Positions 42,212-53,559 are shown, counted from the first letter of the stretch. The stretch: 64,000 nt of DNA from Diploptera punctata (GCA_030220185.1 JASPKZ010000423.1:310001-374000), one strand, 5' to 3'. Translations and numbers: made by a program. Notes: generated by a model from the letters alone, not told the origin.

Positions 42212-43141
42212 TCTAATATATAAAAATGAATGTTTGTTTGTTCGTACTTTATCCGCGGTCATACCGTTGATTCGATTGTGATGGGGCTTTTTTGCAAAAT
42301 GTTCAGGAGATTCCCGGGATGAACATAGGCTATAAGAGAATTGTGATACTCAACTCCCACACCATTAAAAATCGCCCTTTATAGTGGAAAATGTGAAAAA
42401 GAGCTCTTTGAACGCTTAAATGGCTTACGCTGCCTAAACCATAACAAATACACACAATTAATGTACACAGATTTATAGGCTATATATAAAAAACTCTACA
42501 AAAGAGTGTGCGACCGCATATGTTTATCTCTTACGGATAACTCACAATAACCATATTTGTCTTTCATTGATGCCAAGAAGATCGAGACAAGTACGTAGAT
42601 TAGTATGCAAGCATAGCAGCACATGGCGGGTATTCTTTTACGGATAACTCACAATAACGGATTTTGACTTTTAGCTCATTTATGCCAAGAAGATCGAAAT
42701 AAGTAGATTCCCGGGCAACACCAGGTAATCAGCATAATCAGCACGGGGAATCTTAAAATAATTATGATATACATTTAAAATTATTTTTCAATTTACTTAT
42801 TCAACTAATCATAAGAAGTACATTAATTTTTATATTTCAGCTTATTTATGCCAAGAAGATCGCAGGGTAAACAGCAAGGAGTATCTAAAAATAATTACGA
42901 TATAAATTTTTCCCCTAACTTATTTAACTAAACATAAAACACATTAATTTTCGTATTTCAACTCATTTATGTCAAAAAGATCGGGATAAATAGATTCCCG
43001 GCCAACGCCGGGTAATCAGCACGGGGTATCTAAAAAATATAAATTTAGAATTATTTTTCGTTCTACTTATCCAACTAAACATAAAAGCACATGAATTTTC
43101 ATTTACTTAGGCGCAACAGCGCACCTCGGGTATTAGCTAGT
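42212..43141 (+). mobile_element. Helitron 1 (nonautonomous, 930 bp)
   Basis: Begins with TC (42212) and ends with CTAGT (43137-43141), the Helitron 5'-TC / 3'-CTRRT pattern. Near the 3' end lie GCGC-AACA-GCGC and a perfect hairpin CCCGGC-CAAC-GCCGGG (42997-43012). Interior has three or more diverged tandem units containing 'tttatgccaagaagatcg'. No Rep/helicase coding, so nonautonomous. The left flanking base is A as expected; the right is C rather than the canonical T. Shares its first ~350 bp with Helitron 2. Confidence 0.72.
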
Positions 43142-43372
43142 CTATTATATTATCTAAACGACAAATGAGGAAAATTTTGAAGAAGTGGCTGAATTCAAAT
43201 ACCTAGGAACAATAATTACAAACAGGAATGTGGTGTGCACAGAGAAAATATCTATTCAATTATGAATATGCATGCTATTATGTATTACAGGGACTCTTGT
43301 CGTCCCATTAAAAAATACATAAAACTATTATTCTCCCAGTTATATTTTATGGATGCGAAACATGGACTCTTC
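43142..43372 (+). mobile_element. LINE-A copy split by Helitron 1 (right part)
   Basis: Resumes with 'gacaaatgaggaaaattttgaag', 'gaattcaaatacctaggaac' and runs to 'ggatgcgaaacatggactctt', where it stops abruptly. Frame-broken throughout. Confidence 0.75.
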
Positions 43373-43860
43373 TCCCGTTTTCCAAATTTTATCCCCTCAA
43401 CACTCTCAATTTCCCCTTCCCTTCTCTTTATGTCATTTAATTCCTCGTTGATTCATTTTACACCACCCTTCACCAGGTCTCATGTTAAGAAAAACGTAAT
43501 TCGGTTGGCACACACAGGTGTTGAAAATATGTGGTTCCGGATATCTAGTGAGGTCCCACCAGGGTGCTGCCTCATGACTCCGAGCCTGAACAATAAACAT
43601 TGGCAGAAGAGGTCAATGGAAGGGTTGTAGTCCTCCTTGAGGCCACGGCCCAGTTCAAATTTGACGGTATGATCATGGGAGTAAACCTGGTGTGTTGGAC
43701 CTGGAAGACGACCTGAAACGTACAGAACACCGTGGAGTAAACTTTCATTCAACTCATCCCCATAATTTGGGATAGCACGATAGATATTTCAAGTCGTGGT
43801 CTTAGGGCAGTCTGCCCTTCCAGTTGAATAAGGAAATAAATAAATAAATAAATACATATA
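43373..43860. other. unclassified block ending in (AAAT)n
   Basis: Higher-GC block with a 90-codon minus-strand frame (43480-43752; no recognised motif) followed by 'gggcagtctgcccttcc' and (AAAT)n at 43835-43852. The short tandem tail suggests a retroposed segment on the plus strand. Family unknown. Confidence 0.35.
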
Positions 43861-43959
43861 TAACTTATTCTTTCATTTTATTTTGAGAACTTTCCTCATC
43901 ATTGAGGGGTTCCTCCAACCAATCTTATTAATTAACATACAAGAAAAATATAAATGACT

Positions 43960-44440
43960 ACGGACTTATAGATAATCAGTTTGCAACAAATATTCACAAA
44001 TTTCCTTTATTAAAATTCTCCATCGTTCTCTGTCCTCTGTTACACCAAATTCCCTCATTGAATTTTGGATGTTATTCTTCCAGATTGTTCATGGTCTTCC
44101 TTTTCTGCTCCTTCTTTCAATTTTCCATGCATAGACAGAATTTGGTAGTCTTCTATCCTGCATTCTTCTTACGTGCCCATACCATTTTAACCTTCTGTGT
44201 TTATTCTCATCCAATATATTTCTTTCTGCATTCGTTCATTTTATAATTTCGTATTTTTAATTTTTTCCTATCGAGATTTTCTGGCAACTCTTCTCCAAAA
44301 ATCCATTTCAACTGAAGTTATTATGTTGGCATGTTGTTGTGTCATTGTTCAAAATTCCGATCCATATAACATTATACTTTCTAGTATGGGCTTATTAATT
44401 AGTTGTTTTGTTCTGTTAATGATATTTTACTCCATTGTAT
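43960..44440 (-). mobile_element. decayed LINE 3' portion, minus strand
   Basis: Minus-strand reading: 'ILESIMLYGSEFWTM' near 44390, 'VEMDFWRRVARKSR', 'RRRSRKGRPWTIWKNN' and 'TEDRERWRIL', with stops between. Post-catalytic LINE region only. Confidence 0.65.
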
Positions 44441-44449
44441 ATATAACTT

Positions 44450-44546
44450 AAAATTTGTGAAATATATAAGCTACAACACATAAGTAATCAAGTTGAAGAA
44501 ACCATAGACAGAATCGAGAAAAATAGTCTAGTATGGTATGGTCATC

Positions 44547-44633
<87 letters not shown>

Positions 44634-44830
44634 GATAGAGAGAGAGAGTGATCGATGGCCAAGAAGTATATGGAATTAGATTCCCCCAGATAGACGGAAA
44701 AAGGGAAGGGTAAAGAAGCGTTGGACTGATGATGTTTATTAAGCTATGTTAGACACAAAAATGGAAGATAATGATTGGCAGGACTATGAAGCATGGAAAA
44801 AAGAATCAAGAAACCTCAATTATGATAATG
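44450..44830 (+). mobile_element. decayed LINE 3' end with internal (GA)n expansion
   Basis: 'QVEETIDRIEKNSLVWYGHL' (44490-44548), then a ~100-bp (GA)n tract (44549-44649), then 'RWPRSIWNWIPPDRRKKGR', 'KKRWTDDVY' and 'DWQDYEAWKKE'. The expansion lies where related LINEs encode a Glu/Arg-rich 'RMxxER' stretch, a plausible seed. Confidence 0.7.
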
Positions 44831-45594
44831 ATAATTTATAATTTGATGTCTTGAATATCCTCAAAATGGAGAAAATGTATGTGATTTTATCTTTATTAGA
44901 TAAAATTTTCAAAAGAGTTCTCAAAATGAAGACAAGTCATTACTGTTCTAACAAAAATTCACACTCGTTTGTAGAATATCCTACACCACATGGAATACCT
45001 TCATAACACTGTAAATTATGATTCCAATCATGCACCCTAATTTTTTTTCCACTTTTGTACTTGGTGTTGAATACCTCCTGAAGGCAGGGTTGACCTAGCT
45101 GTGAGTGCGCGAGGGGAAAGACACGCATTTATATGCACGATGATACAGCGTTGTCTGAATAGAAAGCTTTTCATTAGAAGCCAACATCCCATACTCCGTG
45201 CATAGTATTGTGCACTAGATGGGATTGCTTGCCTGTGGTTTCCTCATCTTAAATGTCCTCATTGCCTCCAACCATCTTCTCTACGCTTCCTCTATCGTCT
45301 CAATGGCATGTATTACCCTCTTAAACAAAATGCTAACTCTACTTGCTAACCATTTCTGCTAGAAACAAGGCCTAAGCAAACTCTATTAGATATTCTAAAA
45401 GACGAAGGTAATGGGAACCGTATACGTGCGAGCAATATGTATTTTTTAAATAAGAAATACGAACTTCAAATTTTACATATTTGTCTATAAAATAAAGTAA
45501 TATACCTTAGTAGTATTTCTGGGATGCAAATCTGTTCAATTAAGACCATGGATACCTGTAAAAGTGTTAAAAATTTGCTAAGGTAAATTGTTTA
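44831..45594. other. no recognised feature
   Basis: No repeat match. A 62-codon minus-strand frame at 44940-45128 with three Cys residues is unrecognised. Confidence 0.3.
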
Positions 45595-45596
45595 TA

Positions 45597-45627
<31 letters not shown>

Positions 45628-46012
45628 GTCCACCGCTGTGGTCTCGAGGTAGCGTGCTGCCTTGTCACGCAGCGGGCCCGGGTTCGATCCCCGGTCGAGG
45701 CAGTTTTTCTGGGTGAGGTTTTTATCGGGGTTTTTCCTCGCCTGTAAGACAAATGTCAGGAAAACTTTAAGGCTCAAACGGTCCCCGAAATCATATGGCC
45801 ATCATCATCATCAACATCCTTATCATTATCATCATCATTCTTCACAGGTGTGGAAAACAACGGGAAGCTACCACACCTACACAATTCCCTAGTAAAGCTG
45901 CAAGCATAGCATGAAAATGCTATGATTGCAGTGAAGGACCTGCCTTCGGGCAGAATTCTATGGATGGATATATACATATATGTGTGTGTGTGTGTGTGTG
46001 TGTATGTGTGCC
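45595..46012 (+). mobile_element. SINE-1 full-length copy between dinucleotide repeats
   Basis: SINE-1 at 45627-45970 (B-box GGTTCGATCCCCGG 45681-45694; 3' end gggcagaattctatggatggata). Left flank (TA)n 45595-45626; right flank TA then (GT)n 45980-46010. Confidence 0.85.
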
Positions 46013-46142
46013 AAATGTCACAAATATAGTTATTAACATCTAAATATACAAGCGTTACTGATCTAAAGTAAATATTCTCTTAAAAAACTGCTTACCTGTT
46101 ATGGTGCCCTCTAGATGTCAGGGGGAACGACCATACGCTACC

Positions 46143-47039
46143 TCCCCTAATGTTTTTTTGTTTGTATATTTGTTTGTTTGTTCGTACTTCACGCGCGGCC
46201 ATACCGTTGATCCGATTGTGGTGGGGTTTTTTTGCAAAATGTTCAGGAGATTTCCGGAATGAACATAGGCTATAAGAGAGTTGTGATACTCAACTCCTAC
46301 ACCCTTAAAAATCGCCCTTTGTAGTGGATAACGTGAAAAAGTAGCTCTTTGGACGCTTAAATGGCGCGCTGCCTAAACCATCAGAAATACACAAAATTAA
46401 TGTACACAGAATTGAATATCTCAAAAAGCTCTACAAAAAGTCCGCGACAGCATATGTTTATCTCTTACGGATAACTCACAAAAACCGTTTTTGTCTTTCA
46501 TTGATACCAATAGTCCCTTATCTCTTACGGATAACTCACAAAAATCATTTTTGTCTTTCATTGATACCAAGAGTCTTGCGCCGTAGCCGAGTGGTTAAGG
46601 CAAGACTTGGCGCAGAACTAAGGGACTTACGCTAGTTCGAGTCTCTACGGGTGAAGACATTTTTCTCATGGAATATCGGCCAGTATGGGACCGGTGCACA
46701 GTGGGTCAGAAATGAAATCTAGCTGAAAAAAAAACTGTTTTGACTCACTTTCATCAATTTATCTTTTTTTTTCACTCTAATATAATTGTTATATGACGGT
46801 TCTTAACTTATCTGCAAAGGAGGGTACAATTCTAATGTTCATGACTGTGTGACGTTATCATTCACACTTCTTGAGCCACACCAGAAGGCTGTAAGAGTTT
46901 TTTTGCGAACTTATTTAATAATATCTAATTATGTCCTAATTTCTGAATTTTATGGTAAAAAAGTAACATATTTTTATCGTCCGCCCATGACATAAGAATT
47001 GAACGTTCGGGCAGGACAACGTCTGCCGGGTACGCTAGT
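46143..47039 (+). mobile_element. Helitron 2 (897 bp) carrying a SINE-2 head
   Basis: Shares 'tttgtttgttcgtactt', 'ggccataccgttgatccgattgtgg', 'gcaaaatgttcaggagat' and following ~300 bp with Helitron 1. Ends in CTAGT (47035-47039) preceded by hairpin GGCAG...CTGCC. Contains a 60-bp tandem duplication (46458-46517 and 46518-46577) and a SINE-2 5' half. No coding. The 5' end (TC at 46143) is inferred. Confidence 0.7.
46575..46699 (+). mobile_element. SINE-2 5' half captured in Helitron 2
   Basis: Head CTTGCGCCGTAGCCGAGTGG, B-box AGTTCGAGTCTC (46635-46646), body to 'atgggaccggtgcac', then it stops and unrelated sequence (gtgggtcagaaatgaaatctag) follows. The same truncated junction is present in the inverted copy at 48072-48316. 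Confidence 0.75.
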
Positions 47040-47174
47040 ATATATATATATATATATATATAAGAAAAATGTATGTTCGTGTTGGAATACTTGGGTAGCT
47101 CAGTTGGTTAGAGTGCTAAACGTACTGAATTTAGAGATTCGGATTCAAATCCCGACTCAAGCATTCATTTTTCT

Positions 47175-47220
<46 letters not shown>
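47040..47220 (+). mobile_element. tRNA-like 75-mer between (TA)n tracts
   Basis: 47089-47163 can fold as a tRNA: acceptor ACTTGGG/CTCAAGC (6 of 7 pairs), D-stem GCTC/GAGT, anticodon stem CTAAA/TTTAG, T-stem TCGGA/CCCGA with loop TTCAAAT. The anticodon loop would be 9 nt instead of 7 and no CCA-proximal terminator is evident. (TA)n lies at 47039-47062 and 47179-47219. SINE head or tRNA pseudogene more likely than a working tRNA. Confidence 0.5.
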
Positions 47221-47221
<1 letters not shown>

Positions 47222-47547
47222 GAATTTCCACAAATTTACGCCTAAATACATTAATTATGTTTTTCTCGTCTGAGCCTGAAAAGGATTGTCTCAGGAGACA
47301 CACAATTATTGTGCTAAAATTGTAATGTTTAGGTAAATGAGGAAAAAGCATGTTACTGTAGAGAGGACTACAGTTTACGAACTATACGGCCAAAATATAA
47401 ACTAGGCCTACATCGAATGCTTAGACTATTTCCTTCTAAGCACGTGATTAGTAGGTGATGCCAACTGTTTGGTCTTATCTTGCGATATCTAATGACACCA
47501 TTTGCTACTGCGTACACATATAGTTAAATTTTTATACCACCTGCTTC
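47221..47547. other. no recognised feature
   Basis: Nothing identified. Confidence 0.35.
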
Positions 47548-47853
47548 TAGGTCTACCAACTGGGGGTTTCCCTCTAGTTATCATACAAGAAGCTCCCATG
47601 CCCCTATTTCATTCCCCATTCGAGCCACATGTCCAGCCATTCGCGGTCTACGAGAGTTAATATTGTTCTTATCAAACATGTTTCCTATAAAGATCATGTA
47701 GCTCATTGTTATGTAGTCTTCTTCATTCGCCTCTCTGTTCATCTCTCTTTGGTCCAAAAAAAATCCTAAGAACTTTATTCTCAAACACTAGTAATATTTT
47801 CTCTCTCCTTAGAGTAAAAGTCCTTGTTCCGCATCCATACAATGTACTTTTTT
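47548..47853 (-). mobile_element. LINE-A internal C-terminal fragment, minus strand
   Basis: Reversed LINE-A from 'ggtctaccaactggg' to 'gcatccatacaatgtac'. The terminal ~120 bp and tail are missing, unlike most copies here, so both ends are lost. Confidence 0.75.
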
Positions 47854-48071
47854 ATTATTGGGATGTTTAATTGCTTAAAAATCTTTGGTGTGATATCCAC
47901 GTACTGTACATATTTTTTTCTAAGTGCAGTATGTATTAGACCCATTGTTCTCTATTTGTCCTTACTTTTTTTTTAACAATCGCTGATGTTCTTATATATA
48001 CAATATTATCTTCTACAGACCTCATTTAGAAGAATTTAATACCTGATTTTTTTTATATTTTATTTTTCCAA

Positions 48072-48316
48072 CTAGATTTCATTTCTGACCCACTATGCAC
48101 CGGATATTCCATGAGAAAAATGTCTTCCCCCGTAGAGACTCGAACCAGCGTAAGTCCCTTAGTTCTGCGCCAAGTCTTGCCTTAACCACTCGGCTACGGC
48201 GCGAGACTCTTGGTATCAATGAAAGACAAAAATGGTTTTTGTGAGTTATCCGTAAGAGATAAACATATGCTGTCGAGGACTTTTTGTAGAGCTTTTTGAG
48301 ATATTCAATTTGAGAA
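48072..48316 (-). mobile_element. Helitron 2-type fragment with SINE-2 head, inverted copy
   Basis: Reverse complement of about 46389-46722: 'ctagatttcatttctgacccac', SINE-2 head complement (48096-48207), 'tatcaatgaaagacaaaaatgg', 'gttatccgtaagagataaacatatgc' and 'gagctttttgagatattcaatt'. It has only one copy of the 60-bp unit duplicated in Helitron 2. Neither Helitron terminus is present. Confidence 0.8.
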
Positions 48317-48833
48317 TTACTAAAAAATATTGTAAATAAACCAAGATTAAAAGCATTAGGAAACTGAAAAAATCACAAAAAGAGGACTTAATCTTTGTTG
48401 TTGTTAATGATGATTAAATATACTGGCAGCCAAATTGTAATAGGCGACTCGGCAAAAATGTATTCAGTCATTCAGAATTTTTCCGTTTACATATTTTAAG
48501 GCAATTTTGATATAAATTTTTAATATTATCCTCTCTTAGAATATGAACTTTATATGTCTCCTCTAATAATAATTTTACCAATATAAAATACAAAGGTCTA
48601 CATTTATACGCATTCAAGAAAAAAGAGGCGTAAAACAAGGGGATTCTCAAAATCTTTAGTGGTATCGAAAAATCAAGAGATTTAAATTAGAAATTAAAGG
48701 AAAAATTGATGTGAATAAGACCAGTAACTGAATCAGTAATACGTAGTCATTTGCAGCCTAAAACTTATAATGCATTTTCATGTTATTTTCCATAAGGAAT
48801 TCTACTTAAAATATGTGCACTCACGTTATTTTT
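48317..48833. other. no recognised feature
   Basis: AT-rich, no match. Confidence 0.35.
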
Positions 48834-49440
48834 AGGCGGCTCCGTGGCGCAAGCGTTTAGACGCTCGCCTCCCCGCTGAGATCCCGAGATCGAGTCTCGG
48901 CCACTCCATGTGAGTTTCGTGGTGGACGAAACGGAGCTTGGGCAGGTTTTTCACCATTTTCCCCTAACACAATTTCATTCCACCATTTTCTTCATATTCA
49001 TCTCATCCATTCTGTTTCATTCCGTTCATCTGCCCCTATGATGGTGTGTCAGGCGTAGTAGGCCGGCACCTTGTAATTCACAGACCTCTATATAGGGGTG
49101 GGGCGCGTCGTAGCATAGTGGTTAAGGCAGTGCGCTACAAACCGGAAGGTCCAGGGTTCAAGTCCCAGTGCGCTCAGGATTTTTAAACTGGCCAAAAACT
49201 TCTGGTGGTACCATGGCCCTGGGTTCGACTCAGCCTCTAATGGAAATTAGTACCAGCCACTTGTTCTGGGGTAAAGGCGGTCATCACGCAAGGCTGACAA
49301 CCTGACTGACATCAAGTGCCGATTGTCTAGAAAAAGTGGGAGCCTTAAACTCCTACAACCCCAAAGGTCTCCTATGGGCTGTAATAGGAACACTTATCTA
49401 TATAGATATTTCATCTCATCTCATCCCTCGACCCGAACCT
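48834..49440 (+). mobile_element. SINE-4 with SINE-5 inserted in its tail
   Basis: SINE-4 head (GGCGGCTCCGTGGCGCAAGCG; B-box GATCGAGTCTC 48890-48900), body to 'cagacctctatatag' (49095), then SINE-5, then a tail (tcatctcatccctcgaccc...cctgagtt) resembling the SINE-4 tail at 1970-1998. Hence a nested pair. Confidence 0.7.
49087..49405 (+). mobile_element. SINE-5, full copy (301 bp) with 9-bp TSD
   Basis: Insert 49096-49396 between TCTATATAG (49087-49095 and 49397-49405). Head GCGTCGTAGCATAGTGGTTAAGG, B-box AGGGTTCAAGTCC (49153-49165). The TSD is short and AT-rich, so some chance of coincidence remains. Confidence 0.7.
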
Positions 49441-49607
49441 GAGTTACACACAAGGCTATTTTTATATTATTTTTACTGTGTATATATACACATGAAGTCG
49501 CTAAATACATTCTACAACTGTGGTCCTTTTGGTTTTACTGTGGCAATAAACAATTACCCATCATTCCGTCTTTACTACATTTTCCGAAAACGCAGTAGTA
49601 GTAAGAC

Positions 49608-49950
49608 TTTATTACACTAAAAGTAAGATACAATGTTATTTACAAATATTGGTCGCACGGGCACCAAGCCGTACGTGCTGTTGATAGTCCGTATCAATAA
49701 AATAATATCTAGTAATAGTATGTAATAGATATAACAAAAAAAAGCACAGTAAATAACAATAAAATTACATTATACATTAGTTAATTATTAAGCATTACCG
49801 TAATGGTATTACATTTTGCCTGCACATTTATTTATACACGAATGAGTGTTGTTCTTATTTTTTCCGTATTTTGTCCAGAAATTTATCCACTTTTTCCATC
49901 GAAAATGTAATAACCGTTACTTACCCCGATTTAATGCAATTCCTTATAGT
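49608..49950 (-). mobile_element. LINE-B 3' end, copy 2 (minus strand)
   Basis: Starts with a (TAG)n tail complement and matches the LINE-B 3' UTR (gggcaccaagccgtacgtgctg; cf. 56390-56420) and the last ORF codons near 49850-49890 (ttgtccagaaattta). Truncated upstream of the CCHC motif. Confidence 0.75.
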
Positions 49951-50602
49951 TGAATGACAAAGTACACATATATTTATATTTTCGAAAGCACGAAATGTGC
50001 TAAAATAGTAAAATTAATAATACATCTTAAAATGTATGTTAAAATGTAAAATTGCATTATAGAGTCTTTAGGGCCTATAGGTATTTTAATGCTTATTTCA
50101 AACAGTATGGACATATTTTCATAAGCGCAATTACAATTGTACGGCCACGTTAGAACAATGTCGGGGCAGAGATTACGTACCTAAAGAACGGGAAGAAATA
50201 CATTTCTTATCTTATACTGAGCATTTATAATGCACTTTATTTTCTACTGAAGAATTATTCTAACACAAGATAAACAAATGCTTGTAACTAACATTTATTA
50301 TGCATACGACTAGGATAGTTAATGGGCCAATAGCATGGTTACTTCCTGCAATAAGTCTAAAGAAATATAACGTCCTATTCCTCACGCACCTTAATAAATG
50401 CCTCGGATTTTTCTAAGACTTCAAAGTTGGTTGTCTTTAAACCCTAGTTCCTTCCGCCCTCAGGAGAGGGGTGTCGCTCAACATGGGATAATGACTATGC
50501 AAATATACTGCTATTTGTATCTCTCCGAAACATGTACTTAATGCCCCGTCTTTTCCCCCCAGGCGCAATGTTTAATATTAATGAAGACCAGCCCGATATT
50601 CG
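49951..50602. other. no recognised feature
   Basis: No match; a GC-neutral patch near 50440-50580 has no coding features. Confidence 0.35.
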
Positions 50603-50604
50603 TA

Positions 50605-50640
50605 ACTAGCTGATTATCCGGGGTTGCCCAGGCATTTATT
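50605..50640 (-). mobile_element. Helitron-type 3' terminus, minus strand
   Basis: Minus strand reads GCCTGGGCAACCCCGGATAA then TCAGCTAGT, matching internal '..cgggcaacaccaggtaatcagc' words of Helitron 1 and ending in CTAGT. The body to the right (50640-51180) shows no further Helitron 1/2 similarity. Confidence 0.5.
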
Positions 50641-51184
50641 TATCCAATCTTCTCATCACCAAACTATTTAGCGACATGAGAACTATGAATTTTGCACAAA
50701 TTTGAGTCAATTTTGAAATTTTAGTTAGTTACAAAGGTATGAAGGCTCACTTTATTAATTCTTTGAACAATAGTAATTTTATACATTGTGACGCATTGTG
50801 TAGTAGCGTTTGAACTATGCGGTCGAGGGCGGCAATACGGAACTTGAATTGTTTAGTGGATGGAAAAATCGCGAGTTGAAAGACTCGCGCAGAAATTTCT
50901 ATATGCGTCTGGATCTCCTTGGTAGAAGGTTCTCTACACATCTACCCTCCTTGTCAAGAGGCTTCGATTCCCGAAGCTTCCGATCTAGAACGATCTCGGT
51001 GACTAGCTGAGAAATTTCCTTCCCTGGCTTATGTAAGCATTGCCAGGTTCGGAAGACCGTCGTTTGTGTTGTGTCAGCGATACAGCGAACTGAGATAAGA
51101 ATAAACAGTGGAAAGTGAAATAATTAATGACTGAAAATAATTGCGTGGCAACTAAACTTTAAAGGAAGATTAAATACTTCAGCA
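50641..51184. other. no recognised feature
   Basis: Contains a GC-richer block (50810-51080) with short inverted words (GAAGCTTC) but no identified element. Confidence 0.3.
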
Positions 51185-51690
51185 ATAGGCACAGAATTTA
51201 CTAGCAATGGGGATTTAAAATTATAAATCAGGAAACAAACGAACAAAGCACCAATGATTGCGGGATTAATGAACGATGCAATTTGGAGGAATAAATACCC
51301 AAGAACAAAAACTAAAGTATGAATTTATAAATCTGTAGTACGACCTGTTCTCACTTAGGCTTCTGAACAAGGGCTGAAACACCCAAAACAAATGTTAAAA
51401 AAGAAGAAAAGACTACACTTATAAAAAAATAATTAAGAAAACAAAATATGATTGATTCACATACGAATAGATTCGGAAAAAATATGAAATTTAACCAATA
51501 GATGAATGGCTATAATGAAGGATGCAGGAATGGTATAATCATGTCTCAACAATCAATGATGACTGGTTATTAAAAATATACGAGATAATAACCTACTGGA
51601 AAATTACTACAAAGATGGAAAAACTAACTTCGAAACAGCGTGTAAGAGAAGAAGAAGGAGAAGAAGAAGAAATAAGGAAAATAAAGGAAT
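51185..51690 (+). mobile_element. LINE-D-like 3' end with (GAA)n tail, heavily decayed
   Basis: Frame-shifted words of the LINE-D C-terminus ('TRAETPKTN', 'CNLEE') and a terminal (GAA)n at 51648-51672. No catalytic region. Confidence 0.6.
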
Positions 51691-51764
51691 GAAGTTTTCG
51701 TGGTTGTTATCACAAAAATATTTATACATCGTTCATCAATCTCAGCTAGTAGACACTGGAAATG

Positions 51765-52105
51765 AACATTATATATATATATATATATATATGAGCTTGT
51801 GTCTGTTAAAACTCTAGAGGTAGTAATTTTTTATTTCGGTACTGAACTCTGCACATATCAATCAATTAATAAAAAAAAGGCGAGTTCTTAAACAAGCAAA
51901 ATCAGAGCAGCAGGTGTAGTTTGCCCGAAAAGATAATTTAAACATAGCTGTCCCAATTTTTTTTTCGCAGCGAAACTCAGTATATGCTATTCAAATAACA
52001 CATGCAAGTTATATTTCCAAAAAACAGCAAGATTTGACAAGTAAAAGTGGGGGTTTACCTGAAACCCGAAGTTAATAATTCGTTCTTGCAGTCATTATGT
52101 TTGTT
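51765..52105 (-). repeat. (TA)n and Rep-H copy 5, minus strand
   Basis: (TA)n at 51768-51792, then reversed Rep-H (gcagcgaaactcagtatatgctatt near 51968; agtgggggtttacctgaaa near 52046). Partial. Confidence 0.6.
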
Positions 52106-52389
52106 TTGTTGCAAAATAACAGTTTATCATTAAGTTTAATTAACCGTAAAATTGGCAATGCATCTGGCAAGATACGAATGTTTAATTTATTTAATTATTT
52201 AATCAAGCAATAAAAAGATGAATCAGTAAATATTATTTACCCATTTCGTGTGCAACCGCCATCCGCATCAACTATTTCCTAATGTACAAAGAGCAAATAT
52301 TAGAATAGTCCACAAAGAGAACGCTACAGCTGGTCTTCCTTGAAACAATTAAAATTATAATTCTAAATTATAAAGAATGAAAACAGTAG

Positions 52390-52627
<238 letters not shown>

Positions 52628-52786
52628 ATGACAATACACATTTCGGCACACCTATTGAAAATTACTGGGGAAGTGGACTTCATATGTCTCGTCATGCTCT
52701 CCTACATACTGAATACCAGTGAAAGGAGAATAAATGCCATTGCGGCCAACGCGGACTGCAAGCAGTTCTCTATCTGTACCTGTATC

Positions 52787-53352
52787 TTATAACTAACTAA
52801 CTCACTGACACTATTGAACCCATAGGTTTATGGTCGCGAGGACATTAGCTTTCCACACACCCCTAACTTGAGCTAAGGTTTTTCAATCATCTGCTGTGTA
52901 ATCGCTCAAATCATGTCTCTAACCTCATTATTGGTCAACTAACTGGGGGTTTTCCCTCTGGTTTTTCTACAAGAAGCTTCGATGTCCCTCTTTCATTCCT
53001 CATTCGTGCAACATGTCCTGTCCATCGTAGTCTACGAGGCTTAACTGTTATTTTATATCTGGTTTCCTCTAAAAATCATTTAACTCACTGTTTCACAGTT
53101 TTCTCCATTAGCCTGTGTGCTCTTTGGTGCAAAATTTTTTTTAAAGAAGTTTATTCTCAAATAATCGTAATCTTTTCTTCTGCCTTAAAGTAAGGGTCCA
53201 TGTTTCGCATCCAAATAATATAACATGGAGAAAAACAATTTTATATATTTTTAGTTAATGATTTTTTAGGGAAGTTGGGATGACAAGTGTCCTTGTAATG
53301 AATAATAGCATCAATTTCCAAAATTGAGCTTATGTTTAATTTATTTGCACTT
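52787..53352 (-). mobile_element. LINE-A 3' portion, minus strand, decayed
   Basis: Tail complement (taactaactaactcactgacac), then reversed C-terminus with many small deletions, to 'gcatcaatttccaaaattgagcttatgtttaatt' at the right. Confidence 0.8.
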
Positions 53353-53559
53353 TCATTAATGTTATTAAGTTATTAATTCCAAAAGAGTGATAACCGAATT
53401 TCCAATTAAAAAATATCTGTATATATATATGAAGGTTAAATGTATTATATAAATATTTAATTCCATATTTCGTCTAATTAATATTACATTGTAATCCATC
53501 ACCAGTTAAATATAAATTGCACCTTGACCTGAAATATTATCTATAAAATTTCTAGAAAA

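Noticed and set aside
43960..44830. Twin-priming inversion of one LINE
   Set aside because: The back-to-back LINE pieces on opposite strands have different C-termini, so they are two separate elements.
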